This document shows, one piece after another, positions 11,072 through 20,235 of a stretch of 64,000 nt of DNA; position 1 is the first letter of the stretch; the number at the start of each line of letters is the position of its first letter. Under the pieces are notes generated by a model. That model saw only the letters and a list, made by a program, of their open reading frames with translations, did not search any database and was not told where the DNA came from. The translations under genes were made by a program, and so were the position numbers. Origin of the DNA: CAZHCA01 sp964530825 (GTDB lineage: Bacteria; Bacteroidota; Bacteroidia; Chitinophagales; Saprospiraceae); contig CAZHCA010000014.1 of NCBI GenBank assembly GCA_964530825.1, forward strand, positions 38,013 through 102,012, written 5' to 3'.

Positions 11072-11847
11072 GAAGGATCTTGGTTAGTCGTGTGGCGGCC
11101 GTACCGCCACGCGGCTACAAATATCCCGGTAGCCACTGCAACATTGAGCGACTCGGCGCCGGCGTTTGACGAAGCCGGAATAGTGAGCTCACCATGGAGC
11201 ATAGTTAAATAATCCGGGCGGATACCAATTGATTCATTTCCTATGACCAATAGGGCACCCGCAGGCAAATCAGCCTGAAAAACAGATGTTCCCTTGAGGG
11301 TTGTTCCTAAAATGACCGCTTCCGGATATCCCTGCTGAAAGGACGACAGATCCACCTCGGCGGTTTTCACCCGCAGAAAAGCTCCCATGGAGGCCTGGAT
11401 AACCTTAGGTTGAAAAACATCAGCGCAGTCATTGCTACACCATACTTCCGGCATGCCAAACCAATCGGCGATGCGCAGTATTGTCCCCATATTACCGGGG
11501 TCGCGAATGGCATCCAGATAAAGAATCAGCTCGCGGAAAGGTAGTTGCCAATCGGGCCGAAGGTTGGGCATTTCGACCACCGCCAGCACCTGATTGGGAG
11601 TTGTAAGGCTACTGATTTGTTTGAGTTCTTCGGGATCGCATATAATGGTTTCGATGCCTTTTTGCAAAGATAGATGAAGATGGGGCCAACCGGGTAAAGC
11701 AACCAGCATAATCACGGATAGGGTATCTTGACGCAGTAACTCCCGCACCATTTTATCGCCTTCGACCACGAAATTGCCATACTTTTGACGGTACTTCTTA
11801 CGTTGCAGCGATACGAGAAATTTGACTTTATTTTTTGATAGCCTCAT
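11068..11847 (-). CDS. TrmH/SpoU-family RNA 2'-O-methyltransferase
   Basis: A 259-residue SPOUT-class methylase. An N-terminal substrate-binding domain (KYRQKYGNFVVEGDKMVREL) leads into the trefoil-knot catalytic part with motif 1 (LDAIRDPGNMGTILRIADWF), motif 2 (LVIGNESIGI) and motif 3 (IPASSNAGAESLNVAVATGI). These enzymes methylate ribose 2'-OH groups in tRNA or 23S rRNA using S-adenosylmethionine; the exact nucleotide cannot be told from sequence. I use ATG 11847 (MRLSKNKVKF) and not the longer form from 11883, which would overlap the divergent gene. The start codons of the two divergent genes are only 14 bp apart, so each promoter must lie within or across the other's coding sequence. Confidence 0.9.
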   Translation of the reverse strand: MRLSKNKVKFLVSLQRKKYRQKYGNFVVEGDKMVRELLRQDTLSVIMLVALPGWPHLHLSLQKGIETIICDPEELKQISSLTTPNQVLAVVEMPNLRPDWQLPFRELILYLDAIRDPGNMGTILRIADWFGMPEVWCSNDCADVFQPKVIQASMGAFLRVKTAEVDLSSFQQGYPEAVILGTTLKGTSVFQADLPAGALLVIGNESIGIRPDYLTMLHGELTIPASSNAGAESLNVAVATGIFVAAWRYGRHTTNQDPS

Positions 11848-11861
11848 TGGATCCAGCAGGT

Positions 11862-14336
11862 ATGCTTTTACGTTCCACACCAACGATTTTACTTTCCCTT
11901 CTGCTGTGGCTGGGGTTCTCGGCCTGTAATACCACCAAGTTCCTGGAACCCGATGAATATCTGCTGAAACAAAACCGCATTAAATTCCACACCGAAGAAA
12001 AGATCGAAAATCCGCGATCGTTAAAATACGAACTTTCACAACTCTACCAACAGCGCAAGAACAGCAGCTTCCTATTCCTCCCGCGCGAGTGGTTTTATTT
12101 TATTTCGGAGGAGAAAAGAGATAGCTCCCGTTTTAATGCCTGGATAAACCGGACACTGGGTGAGCCGCCTACTATTTTTAGCGATAGCCTAGCTCAGGTA
12201 ACTGCCGATGATATGGGGCGCTATCTTTCCTACAAGGGGTACTTTAATGCCGATGCTTTTTACGATGAAACCGTACGTAAAAAAAAGGTAAGTAATACTT
12301 ACCACGTTTATCCAGGCAAAGCATTTGTCATTGACTCGGTGCATTTTTCATCCCTCGACCCCAAGGTCGAGTCCCTATTGCAAAATACCCGGGAGGAAAC
12401 CACACTCCAGCCCGGAAGCCGGCTGGATGGCCAGCTCTACAATCAGGAACGCGAGAGAATAACTAAACTACTCCGCAATAGCGGATACGCCAATTTTCTT
12501 CCGAACGCGGTTGCCCCACTGGAGGTAGATACTACCGTGCGCCCCAAGCGGGCCGTCGTATATTTGGAAGTTTTGCCCCCTTATGAGGATTCGATCCATC
12601 AACAATTCACCGTGGGGCGCATCGATGTTTATCCCGATTACAATGCTGGTGCTCCGGCAGCTGCCTATCGGGATAGCGTCGTAGGCGGCATTAAATTTCA
12701 TTACCTGGCCGAAGATTTTTTCGTAAAACCCAATGCACTGGCTAACCTGATAGATCTGGAAGAGGGAAGAATATACCAGCAAAGCGACTACGAAAGTACC
12801 AACCGCCGACTGGGCGGTCTTTCCATATATAAATTCGTCCGGATCAAGCAGCGTGTGGATAGCATGCAGCCTGATGTCTTGCATTTTCGCATCGAGCTGA
12901 CTCCCAACGAACGGCTGGAGCTTGGTATGGACTTTGCTCTTAACTACACCAACCGAAGCGATGCTTCCGGGATTGGTAATCTGATCGGAATTTCTGCTAG
13001 CCCTTCCCTAACCAATCGCAATGCTTTTCGGGGTGGCGAGGTCATGGTAACCAACCTGTCGGCGGGGGTGGAAGTCAATCCGAATTTATCGGATTCCATT
13101 CCCTTCTGGAATACCATTGACCTGCAACTCCAGACCAATCTGTATTTCCCTAAGTTCATCGACTACTTGGGCATTTGGGGCGGACTGGATCGCTTGTTTG
13201 GAAGGGTTAGTAATAAGCCCGCCGAAGATCGTTTCTATCGTACCCTTGAGGATAAAAGCACCACACGCCTGACGGCCAGTTACAATTATATCGACCTGCT
13301 TGACTTTTACCGCTATAATCTGCTCACGGCGAGCTACGGTTTCGATGCGCGACGCGGAAACGCTAAGCGTTATCGCATTAACCACCTGGCTATCGATTAC
13401 CTTCGTCCGGTAACCGAGGCGGCCTTTGATACCATTTTGGCCTCTAACCCGTTCCTCAGGAGAAGTTTTGGTAACCAGCTTTTTGTGAGCCTGCTGTTTC
13501 GCGATTTCAACTACAGTTACAACAGTGGATTCGATCGTTACGGTAACTCTCATTACTTCGGCCTGGGGTTTGAAACGGCCGGGTTTGAAATGTGGGCTGG
13601 CAACCGAATTTACAATGCCTTTGCGCTCGAATCGGATACCCTGCGCATCGGGGACATTGATTTCTCTCAATATCTGAAACTGGAGGGCGACTACCGGTAT
13701 TACAAGCAGTTTTCTCCCAAAAACACCTTGGCGACCAGAATCAACCTGGGTATAGTGCGCCCTTTCGGTTTTACCAGCGATGTACCGTACGTCAAGCAGT
13801 TCTACGTAGGCGGGCCGAGTAGTATCCGGGCCTGGGCCCTGCGTGAGCTAGGTCCCGGGGGGTATGAAGATCCACTAATCGACTCTATTTCGACGAGCAT
13901 CAATAACCGGTTATTGTTTTATCAAACCGGTGATTTAAAACTGGAGCTTAACCTCGAATACCGCTTCAAGATTTTCTGGCGCCTCAACGGCGCCCTGTTC
14001 CTGGATGCAGGCAATATCTGGACTGTGCGCGAAGATCCCGGCCGGCCGGGATCCCAGTTCCGGTTTACGGAAAGGCGACGCATTATCAAAGAAAACGATG
14101 GATCCACCAAGGAGCTCATCGAAGATCCGTTCTACCGGCAAATTGCTATTGGTGGCGGGTTTGGGTTTCGACTTGATTTTACCTATTTTCTACTGAGGAT
14201 CGACCTAGGAAGTAAGCTGCGCTATCCTTTCCCTGTACGCGGATCAGAGCACATCGAAAAAAATTACTGGAACGACTTTGCGACCCGCGAACGCCGGCAG
14301 CTCAATTTCAACCTCGGCCTCGGTTTACCTTTTTAG
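11862..14336 (+). CDS. BamA-superfamily outer-membrane lipoprotein (TamL-like)
   Basis: An 824-residue protein. The signal peptide ends in lipobox GFSAC followed by NTTKFLEPDEYLLKQN, so it is lipid-anchored at its N-terminus. Residues about 30-350 hold POTRA-like repeats; the rest is a surface-antigen (D15) beta-barrel with the lid-loop region FYVGGPSSIRAWALREL and a terminal strand ending LGLGLPF. A lipid-anchored BamA homologue starting this way fits TamL of Bacteroidota, thought to work with TamB in envelope assembly. ATG 11862 is chosen over TTG 11835 because it gives a proper signal peptide. Placement next to a TrmH methylase is a neighbourhood I recall from other Bacteroidota. The TamL label is inference; the BamA superfamily is firm. 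Confidence 0.85.
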   Translation: MLLRSTPTILLSLLLWLGFSACNTTKFLEPDEYLLKQNRIKFHTEEKIENPRSLKYELSQLYQQRKNSSFLFLPREWFYFISEEKRDSSRFNAWINRTLGEPPTIFSDSLAQVTADDMGRYLSYKGYFNADAFYDETVRKKKVSNTYHVYPGKAFVIDSVHFSSLDPKVESLLQNTREETTLQPGSRLDGQLYNQERERITKLLRNSGYANFLPNAVAPLEVDTTVRPKRAVVYLEVLPPYEDSIHQQFTVGRIDVYPDYNAGAPAAAYRDSVVGGIKFHYLAEDFFVKPNALANLIDLEEGRIYQQSDYESTNRRLGGLSIYKFVRIKQRVDSMQPDVLHFRIELTPNERLELGMDFALNYTNRSDASGIGNLIGISASPSLTNRNAFRGGEVMVTNLSAGVEVNPNLSDSIPFWNTIDLQLQTNLYFPKFIDYLGIWGGLDRLFGRVSNKPAEDRFYRTLEDKSTTRLTASYNYIDLLDFYRYNLLTASYGFDARRGNAKRYRINHLAIDYLRPVTEAAFDTILASNPFLRRSFGNQLFVSLLFRDFNYSYNSGFDRYGNSHYFGLGFETAGFEMWAGNRIYNAFALESDTLRIGDIDFSQYLKLEGDYRYYKQFSPKNTLATRINLGIVRPFGFTSDVPYVKQFYVGGPSSIRAWALRELGPGGYEDPLIDSISTSINNRLLFYQTGDLKLELNLEYRFKIFWRLNGALFLDAGNIWTVREDPGRPGSQFRFTERRRIIKENDGSTKELIEDPFYRQIAIGGGFGFRLDFTYFLLRIDLGSKLRYPFPVRGSEHIEKNYWNDFATRERRQLNFNLGLGLPF

Positions 14337-14988
14337 CCTGCTGGCGATCGTAGTCATCAAACATCTTGCGCCGGCCGTAGTGCTGGCAAATAGGGCAGGT
14401 ATAGGGATTGTGGCCCCGGGCCGGACAGTATTCCCGCCCGAAAAAGATGATCTGCAGATGCAATTTATTCCACCGATGTTCCGGAAACACTTTTTTAAGG
14501 TCTTGCTCTGTTTTCTCTACCGACTTTCCCGTACTCAGAGTCCAGCGATAGGCCAGTCGGTGGATGTGCGTATCGACCGGAAAGGCAGGCTCATCGAAAG
14601 CCTGGGCCATGACGACCGAAGCCGTTTTATGGCCCACTCCGGGCAGTGCTTCCAGCGCTTCCATCGAGGCCGGCACCTGCCCGTCGTGTTGATCCACCAG
14701 GATCCGTGAGAGGTTGTAGATCGCCTTCGATTTGCGGGGCGACAGGCCACAAGGCCGTATAATGGACTGAATTTCCGCTATCTCCAGCTTTAGCATGTCG
14801 TAGGGATTGTCCGCTTTCGCAAAGAGAAATGGCGTAGTCTGATTCACGCGCACATCGGTACACTGAGCCGACAACAATACTGCAATGAGCAACGTGTAGG
14901 CATCCCGGTGGTCAAGCGGAACAGAAGTTTCCGGATACAGATCGTCCAGCATACGCATAATCGCCGTGGCCTTTTCACGCCGGGTCAT
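14308..14988 (-). CDS. nth: Endonuclease III-like DNA glycosylase
   Basis: A 226-residue base-excision-repair glycosylase/AP lyase. It has the conserved LLIAVLLSAQCTDVRVN helix, the helix-hairpin-helix LPGVGHKTASVVMAQ with the catalytic Lys, and VDTHIHRLAYR with the catalytic Asp. The C-terminal cluster region reads YCPARGHNPYTCPICQHYG. Only three cysteines are present, and the spacing (C-x9-C-x2-C) differs from the standard C-x6-C-x2-C-x5-C that holds a [4Fe-4S] cluster. I start at ATG 14988, 10 bp behind the purM stop; ATG 15021 would overlap purM. The 3' end overlaps the convergent BamA-like gene by 29 bp. Confidence 0.9.
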   Translation of the reverse strand: MTRREKATAIMRMLDDLYPETSVPLDHRDAYTLLIAVLLSAQCTDVRVNQTTPFLFAKADNPYDMLKLEIAEIQSIIRPCGLSPRKSKAIYNLSRILVDQHDGQVPASMEALEALPGVGHKTASVVMAQAFDEPAFPVDTHIHRLAYRWTLSTGKSVEKTEQDLKKVFPEHRWNKLHLQIIFFGREYCPARGHNPYTCPICQHYGRRKMFDDYDRQQAKKVNRGRG

Positions 14989-14998
14989 GCGCAGTGGC

Positions 14999-16174
14999 CT
15001 AGGTGTAAGTGAATCGTCCATAAGGGCTATCGATAACAACTTCGTTTTGGGAATGTGCCTCGACCCTACCGATAACGGCAGCATCGATATGGAAAGAACG
15101 GGCCACATCAATGATCTTTTGGGCGTGGGTTTCGGGCAGGTAAAACTCCATACGATGGCCCATGTTGAACACCTGATACATTTCCCGCCACTCGGTACGG
15201 CTCTCCTGCTGAATGAGTTCGAACAATGGCGGAAGAGGCAAAAGCTGATCTTTGATGACGCGCTTGCCATCAATAAATTTAATCACCTTCGTTTGGCCGC
15301 CGCCCGTATTGTGGATAATGCCGTGCAGATGCGGACGCAGCTGCGCAATGATCTGCTGCATGACCGGCAGGTAGGTCCGGGTAGGAGAAAGCAGTAGTTT
15401 ACCCACGGAAACTGCTCGGCCGTTAACCGTAAGGGTATCCGTCAGTCGTTTGCTGCCTACATAAACTACGCTTTCGTCGGTAGCCGGATCGAAACTTTCG
15501 GGGTAACGCTCGGCATAGTGCTTCGCCAGCACATCGTGACGGGCGCTGGTCAGGCCATTGCTACCGATGCCTCCATTGTAGGCGTTTTCATAAGTTGCCT
15601 GACCGTCGGAAGCCAGACCTACAATGACATCGCCCGCCTGAATCTCGTTGACAATTACCTCCCGGCGGGGCATGCGGGCAAAAGCCGTATAACCAACGTC
15701 GATCGTACGCACAATATCACCAACATCAGCAGTTTCACCACCAGCCAAGTGCACTTGTACGCCGTATTCCTGCATGCGATCCAAAAAATCGGCCGTTGCC
15801 TGGATGAGGGCGGCAATTACCTCACCGGAAATCCGGTGTTTGTTACGCCCGATTGTAGAGGAGAGAATAATTTGATCCACACAGCCTACACAAGCCATGT
15901 CATCGAGGTTCATCACGATGGCATCCTGTGCAATGCCGGACCAAACACTGAGGTCGCCCGTTTCACGCCAGTATAGATAAGCCAGACTGGTTTTGGTACC
16001 GGCTGTATCAGCGTGCATGATATTGCAAAAGGCCGGATCGCTTCCCGCAATGTCGGGAAGGATCTTACAAAATGCGTTGGGAAACAGCCCTTTATCCATC
16101 TTTTTGATGGCGGAATGCACCTCCGACTTAGTAGCCGATACCCCACGTTGGTCGTATTTTGAAGCTTCGGACAT
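14999..16174 (-). CDS. purM: Phosphoribosylformylglycinamidine cyclo-ligase
   Basis: A 391-residue AIR synthetase, which closes the imidazole ring from FGAM with ATP in purine synthesis. Visible family features include the Asp-rich MHADTAGTKTSLAYLYW segment, IAQDAIVMNLDDMACVG, VHLAGGETADVGD, ASDGQATYENAYNGGIGSNG, and HNTGGGQTKV near the C-terminus. It is longer than the roughly 345-residue E. coli enzyme, as is usual in Bacteroidota. It lies upstream of nth on the same strand (10-bp gap), so the two probably share a transcript. A possible -7 element TACCTTAG (bases 16196-16203, minus strand) lies 22 bp before the ATG. Confidence 0.93.
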   Translation of the reverse strand: MSEASKYDQRGVSATKSEVHSAIKKMDKGLFPNAFCKILPDIAGSDPAFCNIMHADTAGTKTSLAYLYWRETGDLSVWSGIAQDAIVMNLDDMACVGCVDQIILSSTIGRNKHRISGEVIAALIQATADFLDRMQEYGVQVHLAGGETADVGDIVRTIDVGYTAFARMPRREVIVNEIQAGDVIVGLASDGQATYENAYNGGIGSNGLTSARHDVLAKHYAERYPESFDPATDESVVYVGSKRLTDTLTVNGRAVSVGKLLLSPTRTYLPVMQQIIAQLRPHLHGIIHNTGGGQTKVIKFIDGKRVIKDQLLPLPPLFELIQQESRTEWREMYQVFNMGHRMEFYLPETHAQKIIDVARSFHIDAAVIGRVEAHSQNEVVIDSPYGRFTYT

Positions 16175-16330
16175 ATCATTATTTCATTTGCTGCTCTAAG
16201 GTACAATCTTTCCCAGAACCGCCCAGGAGAAGAACCATTTGGCCGAAACCGTGTTACGGTCCCAAATAAAAGGATTTTAACGGTGCTAAGGTTTTAACAG
16301 ATTCTGTTAGGCTAAGCGCAAACTCCAAAT

Positions 16331-16338
16331 TATATTTG
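16331..16338 (+). promoter_or_regulatory. -7 element upstream of the M23 peptidase gene
   Basis: TATATTTG matches the Bacteroidota -7 consensus exactly, 65 bp before the GTG start of the peptidase gene. Just upstream (about 16290-16318) lies a short inverted repeat, TAACAG-ATT-CTGTTA. No clear -33 TTG is found at the expected distance. Confidence 0.5.
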
Positions 16339-16402
16339 CGTTAGCTCCCAAAAACTGAATGCAGGCTATCTAATAACATTACGACAAACCAAACGCCAAA
16401 CA

Positions 16403-17734
16403 GTGGAATTAAACGACTACGAAAGGCAGCGTTCCTTCGCCCCGAAGTGGATGTTTGCAATCGGTTTTGTACTTATTATTCTCGTTTTCATCTTCACGAC
16501 CTTCCTTCCCGGTAATTCGAAACACCTGATGGCTTCCGTAGGTGACGCGGATAACCCGCATGAATTAGGAAGTTTCCCGGTATCCGTTCCGAATCTCCGA
16601 TACGGTTTTGCGCTCGACACCTTTGCCGTACATTCCGATACCATTCGGTCAGGAGAATACCTGGGCACCATCCTGGCCAAAGCAGGCGTTGACTATCCTA
16701 CCATCGATCGGATTGCCGAAAACGCCAAGGATGTTTTTGCCGTAAACAAGTTTCGGGTAAACCATCCTTACACGCTCCTAACCCTCGATACGGCAACCGG
16801 GCCGGATTACTTTATTTACGAGCCGAACGTTTACGAATATGTTGTCTTTGAATTAAAAGACAGCCTCGAGGTACATCTCGAAGAGCGCCCCATCGAAATA
16901 ACGGTCAGCACCTTAGGCGGGGCTATTCAAAGCTCCCTTTGGAATGCAATGGTTGGCCAGGGTGCCAGCTGGGAATTGGCCTCCAAAATGGAGGATGCCC
17001 TGCAGTGGTCGGTCGACTTCCATCACCTGCAACAGGATGATGAATTCCGATTGATCTACGACGAGCATTACATAGACGGCCGTCTGGTAGGTGCCGGTCA
17101 TGTACATGCGGCCCATTATAAAACCGGAGCGAAAGAATTTTACGCAATCTATTTCGAAGACACCAAAAATCCCGGCTACTACGACTTGGAGGGCCGTCCT
17201 ATGAAAGGGGCGTTTCTGAAAGCTCCGGTTAAATACAGCCGCATTTCTTCTTACTACAACCCGAATCGCTTCCACCCGATCTTAAAGCGTCGGCGCCCCC
17301 ACCTGGGTACCGATTATGCAGCTCCATATGGGACCCCTATCTACGCAGTGGGTAACGGGATCGTAATTGAAGCCTCCTATACCAAAGGAAATGGTAATTA
17401 CGTAAAAATCAGGCACGATAAGACTCACATGACTCAGTACTTGCACATGCAGAAATTTGCCAAGGGAATTCGTCCTGGAGTCCCCGTGCGGCAAGGAGAA
17501 GTTATTGGGTATGTCGGTAGTACCGGACTAGCTACTGGGCCGCACGTTTGTTTCCGGTTTTGGAAAAACGGTCGCCAGGTGAATCACCTCAACCTCAATT
17601 TCCCACCGCCCGAGCCTTTGCCCGAAGCAGATATGCCAGCATTCGAGGTCAAGCGCGATAGTCTGTTAGCCCAACTACAAGAAGTAGAAATCGTACGGAT
17701 CGAAGAAACCCCAAAGGAAGAACAACAGTTGTAG
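16403..17734 (+). CDS. M23-family peptidoglycan endopeptidase, membrane-anchored
   Basis: A 443-residue cell-wall hydrolase. One N-terminal transmembrane helix (about residues 16-36) anchors it in the inner membrane. A periplasmic region (about 75-260) includes an OapA/LysM-like segment (SGEYLGTILAKAGVDYPTI). The M23 catalytic domain follows from about 275: HLGTDYAAPYGTPIYAVGNG supplies the zinc ligands His and Asp, TQYLHMQ the active-site His, and GPHVCFRFW the last His ligand. The family cuts peptide cross-links and often acts in division or growth. The start is a GTG; no in-frame ATG precedes it and the next ATG would cut into the membrane helix. A TAnnTTTG element lies upstream. Confidence 0.9.
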   Translation: MELNDYERQRSFAPKWMFAIGFVLIILVFIFTTFLPGNSKHLMASVGDADNPHELGSFPVSVPNLRYGFALDTFAVHSDTIRSGEYLGTILAKAGVDYPTIDRIAENAKDVFAVNKFRVNHPYTLLTLDTATGPDYFIYEPNVYEYVVFELKDSLEVHLEERPIEITVSTLGGAIQSSLWNAMVGQGASWELASKMEDALQWSVDFHHLQQDDEFRLIYDEHYIDGRLVGAGHVHAAHYKTGAKEFYAIYFEDTKNPGYYDLEGRPMKGAFLKAPVKYSRISSYYNPNRFHPILKRRRPHLGTDYAAPYGTPIYAVGNGIVIEASYTKGNGNYVKIRHDKTHMTQYLHMQKFAKGIRPGVPVRQGEVIGYVGSTGLATGPHVCFRFWKNGRQVNHLNLNFPPPEPLPEADMPAFEVKRDSLLAQLQEVEIVRIEETPKEEQQL

Positions 17735-17825
17735 GGTGAAGTAAAAATTTTCTTGGCTAAAGAAGATTAGCACAGTCGGCACACCTCTTTTCTACCTAGG
17801 ATAGTAGAGTGTAGGGAAACAAGCA

Positions 17826-18377
17826 TTAATTCCAAGTTACCTCGTCCGGTACCTGTGCAATCACGGTATAATTATTGCCTTTGTTATACATCACTTCTTG
17901 CCAGAGGTTATCGGGCGGAGATTTGAAGAGGTAATTGGCATCCATGTCGGCCAGTATCCAGGAGCCACTATCCAATTCCTCCTCCAACTGCCCCTCCGAC
18001 CAACCGGAATAGCCTACGAAGAAGCGAATGTTTTCAGACTTTACCAAATCAGAGGCAATCAGGAACTTTAATTTTTCGAAATTACCGCCCCAATAAATGC
18101 CGGGGCACACTTTGATGCTCTCTTCCAAAAGATCGCCGAAATTGTGAACATAGTGGATCGTATCGGTTTGTACGGGCCCACCCATGAAAACCTCGGCCGA
18201 AAAGTCGGGAAAATCTTCGATGAGCTCTTTGATTTCGACTTCCAGTGGCCGATTCATAATGAAGCCCACGCTACCTTCAGCCCCATGGTCGCAAAGGAGT
18301 ACCGCCGCCCGCTTGAAATTGGGATCCAGCATGAATGGTTCGGCGAGTAGTACTTTTCCGGTTTGTACGGCCTCCAT
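17826..18377 (-). CDS. YqgE/AlgH family protein
   Basis: A 183-residue cytoplasmic protein matching the YqgE/AlgH (DUF179) family over its full length: GKVLLAEPFMLDPNFKRAAVLL at the N-terminus, GSVGFIMNRPLE, VFMGGPVQTD and FVGYSGWSEGQLEEEL. The fold is known but the molecular function is not settled; AlgH influences regulation in Pseudomonas. It lies 33 bp downstream of fabD on the same strand and so may be the last gene of a folE-fabD-yqgE transcript. Nothing in the sequence points to a specific partner. Confidence 0.9.
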   Translation of the reverse strand: MEAVQTGKVLLAEPFMLDPNFKRAAVLLCDHGAEGSVGFIMNRPLEVEIKELIEDFPDFSAEVFMGGPVQTDTIHYVHNFGDLLEESIKVCPGIYWGGNFEKLKFLIASDLVKSENIRFFVGYSGWSEGQLEEELDSGSWILADMDANYLFKSPPDNLWQEVMYNKGNNYTVIAQVPDEVTWN

Positions 18378-18410
18378 AATAGCTTGAGTCTTTTTTCTAA
18401 TAAACAGTTT

Positions 18411-19289
18411 CTACAGGCTGCTGGTCGGGAACTGGCGGTCGATTTTTTTCACAAAACCCTGCAGGGTCTTCCCGGTTCCGCCTACCTCGATGAATTCGGT
18501 TACGCCGTCGGCGATCATGTGCCGCATTGTTTGGGTCCACCGTACGGGCGCTGTCAATTGATCGATCAGGTTTTGTTCAATGATAGCGGGATCAGTTTGT
18601 GGCCGGGCATCGACATTCTGGTAAATGGGATACCTAGGCGCCCGAAAAGTGGTTTGCGCAATAGCCTGCTCTAGGTCTTCTTTTGCCGGTTGCATGAGGG
18701 GCGAGTGAAAAGCGCCGCCGACCGGTAGCATGATCGTGCGTTTCGCTCCGGCGGCTTTTAATCGCTCTACAGCCTGCTCTACGCCCACAACCGAGCCCGA
18801 AATCACTAGTTGGCCCGGACAATTATAGTTGGCCGGCACTACCACCTCATCGATTTCGCGGCAGACGCGCTCCACGAGCTCATCTTCCAGGCCTAGAATG
18901 GCCGCCATGGTACTGGGGCTTTCCTCGCAGGCGCGCTGCATAGCCTGTGCTCGCTGCTGTACTAAGCGCAACCCGTCCTGAAAACTCAAGGCCCCAGCTG
19001 CTACTAGGGCAGAGAACTCGCCCAAGGAATGCCCAGCTACAGCCTGGGGCTGAAAGCGATCGCCGGCCAGCTCGGCCGTGACAATCGAGTGAAGAAAAAC
19101 CGCAAGCTGCGTAACTTTGGTCTGCTTCAGGTCTTCGGCTGAACCCTCGAACATCACATCGGTAATCCGGAAACCGAGTAGCGCATTGGCCTCTTCGAAG
19201 CGGTCGCGCGCCACCGGCGAGGCATCGTAAAAATCTTTACCCATCCCTTCAAACTGGGAGGCTTGTCCAGGAAAAACGTAGGCTTTCAT
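18411..19289 (-). CDS. fabD: Malonyl-CoA:ACP transacylase
   Basis: A 292-residue acyltransferase that loads malonate from CoA onto acyl carrier protein for fatty-acid elongation. It begins with the family start AYVFPGQASQFEGMGKD. The nucleophile motif is AGHSLGEFSALVAAG (GHSLG), and the catalytic His lies in GGAFHSPLM. ATG 19289 is chosen because it starts at the canonical N-terminus; an in-frame ATG at 19340 would add 17 residues not found in the family. The gene follows folE after 54 bp and precedes yqgE. No other fatty-acid synthesis gene is in the window. Confidence 0.95.
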   Translation of the reverse strand: MKAYVFPGQASQFEGMGKDFYDASPVARDRFEEANALLGFRITDVMFEGSAEDLKQTKVTQLAVFLHSIVTAELAGDRFQPQAVAGHSLGEFSALVAAGALSFQDGLRLVQQRAQAMQRACEESPSTMAAILGLEDELVERVCREIDEVVVPANYNCPGQLVISGSVVGVEQAVERLKAAGAKRTIMLPVGGAFHSPLMQPAKEDLEQAIAQTTFRAPRYPIYQNVDARPQTDPAIIEQNLIDQLTAPVRWTQTMRHMIADGVTEFIEVGGTGKTLQGFVKKIDRQFPTSSL

Positions 19290-19343
19290 ATCTGTTTCAT
19301 TGGCAAATGGCAGCACGTTTAACAGCTGAATGCTGTCCACTGA

Positions 19344-19940
19344 TTACAATAATTTCCGGCCGATCAACGACAGGAACTCCTCACGCGTTTCGGCGCGTTG
19401 AAACTCTCCCGTGAAGGCCGAAGTTGTCGTGATCGAGTTTTGTTTCTGAACCCCGCGCATCATCATGCACATGTGGCGCGCCTCGACGACAACGGCTACC
19501 CCAAGCGGCTTGAGCGTACGATCGATAGAATGCAAGATCTGATCTGTAAGGCGCTCCTGAACCTGCAAACGCCGCGCGAATACATCGACCACGCGGGGCA
19601 GCTTACTCAAGCCCACAATATAACCGTTTGGGATGTAGGCAATATGGGCTTTGCCGAAAAAAGGCAGAATATGATGCTCGCACAGCGAGTAGAGCTCGAT
19701 ATCCTTTACCAAGACCATTTCGCTGTAATCCTCGCGGAACATAGCTGAACGAAGGATTTCTTCGGCACTCTGCTCATAACCTTGGGTGAGAAATTGCATG
19801 GCTTTAGCCGCCCGCTCCGGCGTCTTGACTAACCCCTCGCGCTCTGGATCTTCTCCTAATTCATCTAGGATCTGTTGATAGTGGTGGAGCAGTGTCGCGG
19901 TCACCCCTCGTTCGTATTCCTCCATTTTGTTGTATGACAT
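19344..19940 (-). CDS. folE: GTP cyclohydrolase I
   Basis: A 198-residue enzyme that turns GTP into dihydroneopterin triphosphate, the first step of folate and tetrahydrobiopterin synthesis. Zinc ligands are visible in SLCEHHILPF (Cys and His) and in RHMCMMMRG (Cys). The substrate-binding region VGLSKLPRVVDVFARRLQVQERL is intact. ATG 19940 gives the normal length; the open frame extends upstream to 20087 but adds a Cys-rich, low-similarity leader. The 295-bp gap to the divergent histidine-kinase gene holds no other gene that I can support. Confidence 0.95.
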   Translation of the reverse strand: MSYNKMEEYERGVTATLLHHYQQILDELGEDPEREGLVKTPERAAKAMQFLTQGYEQSAEEILRSAMFREDYSEMVLVKDIELYSLCEHHILPFFGKAHIAYIPNGYIVGLSKLPRVVDVFARRLQVQERLTDQILHSIDRTLKPLGVAVVVEARHMCMMMRGVQKQNSITTTSAFTGEFQRAETREEFLSLIGRKLL

Positions 19941-20235
19941 TCGACCTGGTTTAGAAGCAATATTAGTAAAACCGAAACACATAGCGTAAACCCTTCGACA
20001 AGGGTTGGGTTGACCAATTCGTATATTTTGTTCGTTACCGCTTTCGTAAGCCCAAGAGATCAATGCTGGGCAAGGCGGTGTTTTCACCCCACGCTTTGCT
20101 CCCTTTACGGAAAGGAAATGCAGTAGGCCAGAGCTTTCTCCTTCACACCCCTACTGTCCATCTCCTTTTCAGTATCCTTTATCTAATTAATTGTTAATTT
20201 CCTGACCTGCTGTTTTACTTGCGTAGATTGGAACT

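Noticed and set aside
14966..15397. Long antisense frames opposite purM and many other genes
   Set aside because: They lie fully within well-supported genes on the other strand and show no domain; they result from codon bias.
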